64,000 nt of DNA, taken from positions 23,836,375-23,900,374 of the forward strand of contig CM077827.1 in the NCBI GenBank assembly GCA_039720395.1, in the 5' to 3' direction. A model generated the notes under the pieces. The model did not search any database, had not been told where the DNA came from, and saw only the letters and a program-made list of their open reading frames with translations. This DNA comes from Liquidambar formosana. Taxonomy: Eukaryota; Streptophyta; Magnoliopsida; Saxifragales; Altingiaceae. The first letter of the stretch is position 1, and every line of letters starts with the position of its first letter. The translations under genes were made by a program, and so were the position numbers. Of this stretch, positions 1 through 8,208 are shown piece by piece.

Positions 1-515
1 GATGAGGACCTTGAAGGAAATCAACCTCCACCCCTCCCACAACTAAATTGGTATGTGAACTTGTGCAGTGGGACAAAATTTGTGAAGACTGACATTACCC
101 ATCCACCATTCGATGAATATCCCAAGATCGATCCATATTATGAGAATGTAAGTTCTAAACTCTTATCTTCTTGAAATTGGATTCTTTCATTATTGTTAAC
201 CATGTTTATACTTTCCTAGGTTCCACGGGAGTATGCCCAGGAATGCATTGAACTCAATGAAGGATTGAGGAGGGATCTTGTGCGAATGAGTTTAGAGAAC
301 TCAGTTCTAGAAGCACGCCTGAATCCCCAAGTGAGTGATCATCTTATTAGCTTTCAACTAGGATTGGCACCATTACCCTCCTAACTCATTATCTTTGTTT
401 GCAACAGGCATCATCATCTAATCCACCACAGGATATGCCCCCTTCTAGAGCACCTCGTTCAGGGCATGATGGAGCCGGGCCAAGTCGAAAGAGAAGGCCC
501 ATGGGAAATCATTGA
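1..515 (+). CDS. 3' end of a spliced gene of unknown function, inside retroelement A
   Basis: Three exons can be read in one frame: 1-147, 220-330 and 408-515 (TGA at 513-515). Introns are 148-219 (GTAAGT...CCTAG) and 331-407 (GTGAGT...ACAG), both phase 0. The first exon is open at the window edge. The readable 121 residues include a proline-rich stretch, a segment rich in Glu, Leu and Arg that looks like a short coiled coil (exon 2), and a Ser/Pro-rich tail ending in a basic SRKRRP motif that could be a nuclear localisation signal. I do not recognise the family. It runs in the same direction as the antisense ORF at 991-2268 and opposite to gag-pol. Because A's distal LTR is not seen before base 1, it is probably a second antisense gene carried by A. 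It could instead be unrelated DNA if A is truncated. Confidence 0.5.
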
Positions 516-767
516 GTTTCACTCACCTCTTGTTAGGAATGTTTGGAGTCTTTCTATCTATCTTGTTATGTATTAATTAGGAATTTCAATTCCCAACCTT
601 GAACCTTTATTATGGATACTTGATGAATCTATGTTGAACTTTATTGCAATGATACGATCTCGTATTGAGTGAAAAATGGGCTTAAATCAAGCACAAAAAG
701 TCAAAACATCACAAAAGGGCCAAACGAAGGCATAACAAGGCAAAAATGGGCAAAACAAGACGGCGGT
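516..767. other. spacer between the spliced gene end and the palindrome
   Basis: Probable 3' untranslated and intergenic sequence inside element A. No ORF or recognisable RNA gene is seen. Confidence 0.4.
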
Positions 768-847
768 CTCGGGTGACCACCTGGGGCTGGGCGGCTAGCC
801 GCCTGGGCCCAGGCGGCTAGCCGCCCAGGCCTGGGTGGTCACCCGAG
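768..847. repeat. 80-bp GC-rich near-perfect palindrome, copy 1
   Basis: The 80 bases read almost the same on both strands. The 14-bp ends (CTCGGGTGACCACC and its complement) and a central 40-bp block pair exactly; only a 6-nt step on each side mismatches. The core holds the self-complementary GGCGGCTAGCCGCC twice around TGGGCCCA. It is far more GC-rich than its surroundings. Copy 2 at 12990-13069 differs at one base. Here it lies about 85 bp upstream of the TATA box of the antisense ORF. Confidence 0.9.
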
Positions 848-933
848 CCCGAAGCGGTGTTTCGCCTGATTTTAGGAAACTTCCTATTTTGACGGGATTC
901 CACCTTCCAAAACACGGATTTCTGAATTTTTTC

Positions 934-941
934 CTATAAAA
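934..941 (+). promoter_or_regulatory. TATA box for the antisense PMD-like ORF
   Basis: TATAAAAG follows an AT-rich run and lies 50 bp upstream of the ATG at 991, leaving room for a start site near 965 and a short leader. Spacing and sequence fit a plant TATA promoter. It suggests the antisense ORF is transcribed independently of the LTR. Confidence 0.6.
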
Positions 942-990
942 GCACATCCAAAGGGTCTCAAACCCTACTAACATTCATTGAGAGCAAGTT

Positions 991-2268
991 ATGGAAGCCC
1001 TAGACAAACTCTTGAGTGATTTTCTGAAGGTTATGAGTGCGGAGGCAAGGAAGGAGTTCAAGCGCTACTGCTTGGATCCGTTGTTTTCTTTGATGCATGT
1101 GAAGCTTGAAACCACTCTTCTTACTGCTGCTACATATTTTTGGGATCCCCAACTTCATGTATTCCGCTTCAACTATGAAGAACTATGCCCAACAATGGAA
1201 GAGTTCTGCGCTTTGTATGGAGTTTCACCTGTAGGACCTTTTATCCTTCCTACTCCACGCTCAAGTTACTTGATTTCCTTCTCCAACTCCCTTGGGATTT
1301 CTCAACAAGAGGCCTCCATATTTGTGAAGGATCATAAGGTGAATCTCATGGAAATAGCAACTTCCTTCTTGGCTCATGATAGCAAAGGTACCCTGAATTT
1401 CAACCTTCCTACTCAACATGCTCTTGCTTTCTGCTTGATTGGTCGCTTCCTTATCTCCACGGGGACTCTCTATGTCCCTATTCAAATATGCGAACTGATC
1501 CCTTTTCTTCTTAAACACAACAACCTGATTCCCATAGTGCTAGCTGAAACCCTCAACAGTTTAGACAAAGTTCATGATAACCCACAAGCCCCATTAGGAG
1601 GGAGCCCCGTTCTACTGCAGATGTGGCTTCTTGAAAGGCTTAACTTCTTGTCTTTTACCACCATTAACCCATACAAACCTCAACGTTATTGTTGCCGTCG
1701 AGTTGAATTTCCTGGTCAATTTTCTTTGAGGGAATGGTTGGGCTACTTTCACACACTCTCATGGCGAAACATTAAGTGGTTTGTCTTTATATGGGGATGC
1801 AAGGAACAAATTCTTCTTCGAACTTCTGGGTGTGCTATGGTCAAGCTTATAGGGTTGAGATCAACTTCCTTCTATTGGACTTCAAGAATCCTTCGTCAAC
1901 TGGGTGCCATGCAAACCATACCTACTTCTGTGGTATTTGATCATTCTGTCGAACCTGTGGGCCCCACAATGGTTAAGTGGGCCAAGACTAGATGGACTGA
2001 CCAACTGAAACTGACTCGAGTTGAAAACACTGATGGGCCTTATGTCATGAGCCCTGAATACAAGACATGGTTGAAGACTAGCTTGGGTGAAAGAGAAACC
2101 ATTCGCAGGAAAAGGATTTATGACCTTATCAAGGACACAAGACTTGGATTTTGTAGGGAAGACATTCTGGAAGCAGTGGAAGCAGCACATGCCCATGACT
2201 TGCGAAAGAAGCGAAGACTTGAAAGAAAAGCAAACCAAGAGACTCTGAAGAAGAACAAAAAGACTTGA
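991..2268 (+). CDS. antisense ORF (aORF) of element A, plant-mobile-domain/DUF7745-like protein
   Basis: An intact 425-codon ATG ORF lies between pol and the expected 3' LTR of element A, opposite in direction to gag-pol. The N-terminal region carries features typical of plant mobile domain (PMD/DUF7745) proteins: a WDP..HVFRFNYEELCPTMEEF block (residues about 51-71), a VGPFILP motif shortly after, and a conserved hydrophobic middle region. The C-terminus is highly basic, rich in Lys, Arg and Glu (last 40 residues), and may bind nucleic acid. Additional ORFs with PMD-related domains are known from Tat-lineage retrotransposons, in Retand-type elements in antisense downstream of pol. Their function is not established. 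Element B carries a decayed homologue in the same position and orientation (17703-18895), so the ORF is part of the retroelement family. A TATA box at 934 and the palindrome at 768 lie upstream. Confidence 0.85.
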   Translation: MEALDKLLSDFLKVMSAEARKEFKRYCLDPLFSLMHVKLETTLLTAATYFWDPQLHVFRFNYEELCPTMEEFCALYGVSPVGPFILPTPRSSYLISFSNSLGISQQEASIFVKDHKVNLMEIATSFLAHDSKGTLNFNLPTQHALAFCLIGRFLISTGTLYVPIQICELIPFLLKHNNLIPIVLAETLNSLDKVHDNPQAPLGGSPVLLQMWLLERLNFLSFTTINPYKPQRYCCRRVEFPGQFSLREWLGYFHTLSWRNIKWFVFIWGCKEQILLRTSGCAMVKLIGLRSTSFYWTSRILRQLGAMQTIPTSVVFDHSVEPVGPTMVKWAKTRWTDQLKLTRVENTDGPYVMSPEYKTWLKTSLGERETIRRKRIYDLIKDTRLGFCREDILEAVEAAHAHDLRKKRRLERKANQETLKKNKKT

Positions 2269-2519
2269 AGACTTTAGAAGTAGGATATCTATGGCATGTC
2301 AATAGTTCTTTATCTAACATCAATAAATTGTTTTGTCAATTAATTAGTTCTAAATGAATTGCCAATAATAATTCAATTTTGAGATTTGTTGTTGTGGTGT
2401 TGTTTGGACCGCACCCAAGGTAACTTTATGGGTTGCCTACGTATCCCCATCCTTTTTTCATTTTTTCTTTTCTTTTCATTTTTTTTTCTTTTTTTTTTTT
2501 TTTTTTTTTTTCTTTTTTC

Positions 2520-2550
<31 letters not shown>

Positions 2551-2638
2551 TTTTTAGGAATGGGGAATCAGGCCCTCGTAGTTCAAATGCCTTAACTTTT
2601 GCATAGGCCGCCCTTATGGGTTTTCAACCTAGCAGGCC
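2269..2638 (-). other. spacer with a long internal polypurine tract (minus strand)
   Basis: The plus strand at about 2450-2555 is almost pure pyrimidine (mostly T with scattered C), so the coding strand of A carries about 100 nt of A with scattered G just after pol. Element B has an A-rich tract at the same place (about 17495-17537). It separates pol from the antisense ORF, so it is not next to the LTR as a standard 3' polypurine tract would be. Confidence 0.6.
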
Positions 2639-5600
2639 TTACACATAGTACTTCTTCAATTGATCCAAATTGGTAGGACGAGCGAACTCAATTCCATCCA
2701 AATCCATGAGGCGAACAGCCCCTGCTGGTAATATCTCTTTAATAACATACGGGCCACCCCAACTTGGCTTGAACTTCCCTCGTGGATCAAAAATTGGAGC
2801 TCTGATTTCTTTCAACACCAAATCCCCTGTCTTCAAACCTCGGTCTTTGACATGCTTGTTGAATGCTCTTGCAACCCTTCGCTGATATCCCTGCACATGA
2901 TACAAAGCCCTCAATCGCCTTTCATCGAGCAATGCCAGCTCATCATAACGGTTCTTAACCCAATCTGCTTCTGCTATCTGACTCTCCATAGCAACCCGTA
3001 ATGACGGTACCTCCAACTCAATAGGCAAAACAGCCTCCATCCCATACACCAAGGAATAAGGGGTAGCCCCTGTTGATGATCTCACAGATGTTCTATAGCC
3101 CCACAAGGCTAATGGCAACTTCTCATGCCAATCAGTGTAGGTGTCAGCTGTTTTCTGTAATATCTTCTTAACATTCTTGTTGGCGGCCTCCACTGCCCCA
3201 TTAGTCTGTGGGCGATAAGGGGAGGATAGATGGTGCACTATATTGTATTTCTGCAAAAGTTCCTTGGTTTCTTTCTGAAAGTGCTAACCATTGTCTGAAA
3301 TAATCTCATGGGGTACCCCATACCTGTAGATAATGTTGAGCTGTATGAACTGTGCTACCTTCTTGGCATTCAGGGTCTTGAAGGATGCTGCCTCTACCCA
3401 CTTAGTGAAGTAATCAATAGCTACCAAGATGTACTCATGCCCATTGGAGGCTTTCGGCTTAATCTGCCCAATTATATCTATTCCCCACACTGCAAACGGC
3501 CAAGGTGACGACATACTTGTCAAAGGCATGGAAGGTAAGTGTTGTCCATTAGCAAAGACCTGACATTTGTGACACTTCTTAACATGTGCATGGCAATCTC
3601 TCTCCATTGTAGACCAATAGTAACCCAACCTCATGATTTTCTTAGCTAGCATATAACCATTCATGTGCGGTGCTCCAACTCCTTCATGGATTTCACTAAC
3701 AAGACGTTCGGCTTCTTCTTCAGTGACACACAACAGATGGACCCCATCGTATGACCTTCGGTATAGCTTTCCTCCACACAAAACATAGTGACTTGCTAGT
3801 CTCCTCAGTGTTCTCCTATCAATACGAGATGCTCCTTCAGGATACTCCCTTTCCTCAATGAATTTCATGATGTCATAGTACCAAGGATGGCCATCTTTCA
3901 ACTCTCCTTCTCGAATAGAACAGCAATACACAGGTTTTTCTCTACATTCTATCACCAACGGTTTTACATTCCCACCATCCGGGATTTCCACCATGGAAGC
4001 TAGAGTTGCCAAAGCATCAGCGAACTGATTCTTATTTCTTGACAAATAATTGAATTCTTTAGTCAAGGCTTCTAAGTATGCATGATATGGCAGCAGCTTC
4101 TCATCACAAGTCTTCCACTCTCCCTTTATCTGGCAGATAATCAGTGCTGAATCTCCAAAAACCTCTAACTCTTTGATCCCCAATTCTAGTGCAGCTTCCA
4201 ATGCGAGGATGCAGGCTTCATACTCAGCAATGTTGTTGGTTGCTTCAAACCCTAGCTTAACCGCCAATGGTGTGAATGCTTCTTCAGGTGAGACTAGTAG
4301 AACTCCTATCCCATACCCTCTCTTATTTGCAGCTCCATCAAAGTATACTTTCCAGATCTTCTTTCTGATTTCCAGGACATCCTCATCGGGGAATTGGTCA
4401 TTAAATTGTTCTGATGACGCCACAGGGCAGCTAGCCAAGTAATCTGCAATGACACTTCCTTTTACTGACTTCTGTGTTACATACTTTATGTCGAATTCAT
4501 TGAGAAGAATCGACCAACGAGCAGTTCTATAGGACAAGACCGGCCTTTCTATCAGGTACTTCAGTGGGTCCATTCGGCTTATCAAGAAAACCTCATACGA
4601 CATCATGTAGTGACGGAGTTTCTGAGTTGCCCATACCAAAGCCACACAAGCCTTCTCTATGGCGTTGTACTTCACCTCATAATCTGTCATCTTCTTGCTT
4701 AGATAGTAAATGGCATTCTCCTTTTTTGACCCCTCAAGGTACTGAGCTAGCATAGCTCCCGTCGCGGTTTCAGTGACCGTCAAGTATAACAATAACGGCT
4801 CACCTTGTCGCGGAGGAACTAGAATTGGTGGATTACTCAAATACCTTTTAATAGTCTCAAAGGCTCCTTGACATTCTTCATTCCATACCTTCGGCACACC
4901 CTTTTTAAGCACCTTGAAAATCGGCTCACACACCATAGTCAAATTAGCAATGAACCTGCTTATGTACTGAATTCTCCCCAAGAACCCTCGAATCTGCTTT
5001 TCTGTGCTAGGCGGCTCCATCTCCACAATGGCCTTGATTTTTCCCGGATCAACCTCAATTCCTCTCTGAGTAATCATGAATCCTAATAGCTTGCCTGCAG
5101 TGACACCAAAAGCGCATTTCTGTGGATTCAACCGCAAGTTGTACTTCTTTGCTCGTTCCAGGAACCTTTCCAGTGCCCTGAAGTGTCCTTCTCGGTCCAC
5201 GGACTTCACGATCATGTCGTCCACATATACTTCCACCTCCTTATGGATCATGTCATGCAGCAACGTTGTAGCAGCTCTCTGATAGGTAGCCCCGGCATTT
5301 CTCAAACCGAACGGCATCACTTTGTAACAATATGTTCCCCACTGTGTGATAAAGGCCGTTTTCTCCATATCTTGCGGTGCCATCTTTATCTGATTGTATC
5401 CGGAAAACCCATCCATGAAAGAGAGGAGCGCATGTCCTACAGTGCTATCTACCAATACATCAATGTGGGGCAAAGGGAAATCATCCTTAGGGCTTGCTGC
5501 ATTAAGATCTCGAAAATCCACACACATCCTCACTTTTCCATCCTTTTTAGGCACGAGAACTATATTGGATAACCACTCGGGATACTCCACAACCTGTAGG

Positions 5601-6002
5601 AACCCCGCATCGAGTTGTTTGGTTACTTCCTCCTTTACCTTCAATGCCCACTCGGGTTTCAATCTTCTCAATTTTTGCTTTACCGGCTTTTTAAGGGGAT
5701 TGGTGGGGATGAAGTGCTGCACAATGTCTGGATCTATGCCGGGCATGTCTTCATAAGACCATGCAAAGGCCGTTATGTTGGCCTTTAGGAGGGCTATCAG
5801 CTTTTCTTTTTCAAGTGGTGAAAGGGTTATCCCAATTTTAATTATCTTTGGCAATTCATTTGTCCCTAAATTGATTGATTCCAATTCATCCATGTTAGGT
5901 TCGGTGACACCCCTTTTCCTTCGCTCGACGAGCTCCGGGGGGACGTCATTCCTAGGATCTATATCCATGCCATAAATATCCATAGAAGAGAGAAAAGAAA
6001 CA
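2639..6002 (-). CDS. Pol of element A: reverse transcriptase, RNase H and integrase (one in-frame stop)
   Basis: The frame is open from 6034 to 3284 (916 codons), has a single TAG, then continues in the same frame to 2639. The initial M of the open frame is a GTG, so entry is probably by splicing at 6002/6003 rather than by a start codon. RT: conserved CVDFRDLN (about 171-178) and the catalytic YVDD (270-273). RNase H: YFDG with D566, E605 in the NNIAEYEA block, D628 and D673. Integrase: an HHCC zinc site (H783, H790, C821, C824), then D853, D914 and the third acidic residue in the VEAANKN block after the stop, with 34 residues between the last two. A WGGPYVI (GPY/F-type) module follows, and no chromodomain is visible. 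The stop falls between D914 and the final Glu and should abolish integrase. Compared with B, A lacks five residues in RNase H near 4050. Confidence 0.93.
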
Positions 6003-6181
6003 CTGCAAGTAAACAATGTATAAAAGAAACACACTTCATTAAAGGATCAAACGAAAAGACACAAACTTGAAAAGGAAACAAAATTTGGTGCCACAACTAT
6101 GAAACGACTCCTAACTCCACAAAGTGGGGTAGGCGGACACACTTTATTGAAAGCAGGAAAGACTCTAACTAAGGAACCTAC
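6003..6181 (-). other. Ogre-type intron between protease and RT in element A (179 bp)
   Basis: On the minus strand the donor GTAGGT overlaps the protease stop codon (TAG at 6180-6178) and the acceptor is TTGCAG ending at 6003. Removing these 179 bases deletes the stop and puts protease in frame with RT. Element B has matching sites (13868-14037, 170 bp) that join the same frames at the same residue. A partly spliced intron in this place is an established feature of Ogre retrotransposons. The sites and frame are seen directly; splicing itself is inferred. Confidence 0.75.
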
Positions 6182-8208
6182 AAGCTACTATCAGGCAGGT
6201 CATGATCTTCCTCTTCAAGGATCTCTGCAATGGCTCCATCTTCTAGGTACCAATTGTGAAGTGGCATGGTTGCATGGTGAATTGACGAATCTTGGCAATC
6301 TTCTGTTGCTGACTCCCCCAAAGTAAGAACCATATCTTGGAACATGGTGACCATGGTTTCAGAATCCATGTGCTCCACCCAGTCTTCTTTCTTCTTTCCC
6401 ATAGAATTGTACCAACTTGTCAAGCTCTGAGGATTCAGCCCCTCTGTGAAGTACTTGTCACAAAAATCCTTATCTGCCAATGCTGGATCAGAACTTGGGT
6501 AAAAAGTGCAATAGTGTGATGGCTCTTCCTCTTGTACACCTTCAAACCCTATGGTAAGGACCATGTCTTGGAACAAAGTGACCATGGTTTCAGAATCCAT
6601 GTGCTCCACCCAATCTTCTTCTTTCTTCTCCCAATAACTGTCATTGATGGCTTCATCATCCACCATTTCAGCGGTGATTGGATACCACTCGGTGAAGAAA
6701 ATCTCAAATCCTGGGATTCTGATCTTGGTTGTTGGATTGAACATAGGCTCTGGGAACCCACAGTACAGGAAGTCATCACCCTCCTTGATGAAATAGCCAT
6801 TCAGAGTCGGCCTGTATGGTGGAATCTTAAAGTCTGGCACCCTTCCTTCTGCTCTAGCTTTTCCCTTCTCCTTATTCCTCCTTGTCATTTCTGCATAGTC
6901 ATTCTTAGTGGGCTCATATCCTAACCCAAAAGTGTAGGAAACAACCCGACTTTGAACAGAATGGGGAATTCCTTGTTGGCGACGCCCTAGGCCCATACCC
7001 GGGAAGAAATTCATTTTCCGCATTATCTCACCAACATGTAAATTACCATGGGGACAATAGTCAAGGGGGATCAGTTCTTCCTTTTCCAACTCCTTTTCAA
7101 TGCATTGCACATACTCAAACCCAGACAAGGGTATCTCAACTGATTCTGGTTTTATTTCACATATGGGTACACCCGCCATTTTCAAATCATAGTCCCCTTG
7201 AAGCGTAACAATGGCTCCCTCATGTGGGAACTTTACCTTTTGATGCAATGATGATGGTACAGCCCCAGCGGGATGAATCCAAGGCCTTCCCAATAATAGA
7301 TTAAAACATAACGGCACATCCAGGACTTGAAACTCTACTCTGAACTCCGTGGGTCCCATGATTAAAGGTAAAGTGACCACCCCAATTACTTCTCTACGGG
7401 TATTATCATACGCCCTCACTGTCTGCCCAGATGGAGTGAAATCAGTGGGCCCCAAGCCCAAAACAGTTGCAGTTCTCAAGGGACATACATTCAACGCGGA
7501 ACCATTATCAATCAAGACCGTAGGAACTCTCTTCCCCATGGTATCAACAGTTATATGCAAGGCTTGGGAGTGGCTTGGCCCACTCTTAGGTAAGTCAGTC
7601 TCTGTGAACACTATAGTGGAATTCTTCGGAGCAGGGTTTACTAGATTCACCAATCCCTCAGGGGACAAATCAACCGGAACCTGTATCTGGTTTAACAACT
7701 TCAGCACTGTCTGTCTGTGTTTGTGAGAGGCCATAAGCAAGCCCCAGATGGTGATATTGGCATTGGTCTTCTTCAATTGTCGGAGTACTTCATCCTCTTC
7801 TTCTTGCACATCAAGGCGCTTATCTAACTCACCCAGTGGATTATCAGATTCCAAGTGCGGAGGCTTGAAATGGCGGCCCCCTCTTGTCATGTGGTCTACT
7901 TCTTCATCACTAGCCCATATGTCATCAATTTCATTTGTGTCACCCATCAGGTCATCCCATTCAATCATGTCAATGTCCTCCATCTGCACCTCTTCGGGTA
8001 TATCATCCCAGCCCGTAGGAATTATGGGCTCACTTGGCAATGGATCAGGATAAAGCACATAGTAATCAAATTTCCCCGAAGGTTCTCCCAATAACCCCAC
8101 TTGAGGGTCTCCTGCTTCATACCTTTCTTTCAACTGCTGTTGGATGGACTTCTTTGGCAATTGTAGGGTCTTTTGATCAATGAGGTCTTGAACGACCTTT
8201 CTCAACAT
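6178..8208 (-). CDS. Protease-region polyprotein of element A
   Basis: A 676-codon ATG frame. An acidic N-terminal part leads to an aspartic protease: the catalytic motif appears as DNGS (residues 234-237, where many retropepsins have DTGS/DSGS) in a VLIDNGSALNVCP block, with the LLLGRPWIH block near 305-312 as the downstream part of the fold. Residues 396-414 resemble a G-patch (GMGLG, rich in Gly, Arg and Gln). The C-terminal region contains an imperfect 24-residue repeat (531-554 and 608-631, 77 residues apart). The ATG overlaps the gag stop in ATGTTGA, with the protease frame at -1 relative to gag, so expression may use -1 frameshifting or reinitiation. The stop lies inside the proposed intron, so a spliced RNA would extend it into RT. 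Confidence 0.88.
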   Translation of the reverse strand: MLRKVVQDLIDQKTLQLPKKSIQQQLKERYEAGDPQVGLLGEPSGKFDYYVLYPDPLPSEPIIPTGWDDIPEEVQMEDIDMIEWDDLMGDTNEIDDIWASDEEVDHMTRGGRHFKPPHLESDNPLGELDKRLDVQEEEDEVLRQLKKTNANITIWGLLMASHKHRQTVLKLLNQIQVPVDLSPEGLVNLVNPAPKNSTIVFTETDLPKSGPSHSQALHITVDTMGKRVPTVLIDNGSALNVCPLRTATVLGLGPTDFTPSGQTVRAYDNTRREVIGVVTLPLIMGPTEFRVEFQVLDVPLCFNLLLGRPWIHPAGAVPSSLHQKVKFPHEGAIVTLQGDYDLKMAGVPICEIKPESVEIPLSGFEYVQCIEKELEKEELIPLDYCPHGNLHVGEIMRKMNFFPGMGLGRRQQGIPHSVQSRVVSYTFGLGYEPTKNDYAEMTRRNKEKGKARAEGRVPDFKIPPYRPTLNGYFIKEGDDFLYCGFPEPMFNPTTKIRIPGFEIFFTEWYPITAEMVDDEAINDSYWEKKEEDWVEHMDSETMVTLFQDMVLTIGFEGVQEEEPSHYCTFYPSSDPALADKDFCDKYFTEGLNPQSLTSWYNSMGKKKEDWVEHMDSETMVTMFQDMVLTLGESATEDCQDSSIHHATMPLHNWYLEDGAIAEILEEEDHDLPDSSL
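6327..6640 (-). repeat. internal 231-bp-offset duplication in the protease ORF
   Basis: Two near-identical stretches of about 75 bases, at about 6329-6403 and 6560-6635, both encode EDWVEHMDSETMVT and the following FQDMVLT. The 231-bp offset is 77 codons, so the frame is preserved. This looks like an in-frame segmental duplication with later divergence between the two copies. Confidence 0.7.

Noticed and set aside
2386..2595. Open frame of 69 codons, mostly Phe
   Set aside because: It is translation of the pyrimidine tract in the pol-aORF spacer; no coding character.
6001..6034. Treating 6034 as the true start of RT
   Set aside because: The first codon is GTG, not ATG, and the paired splice sites conserved in both elements explain the open frame better.
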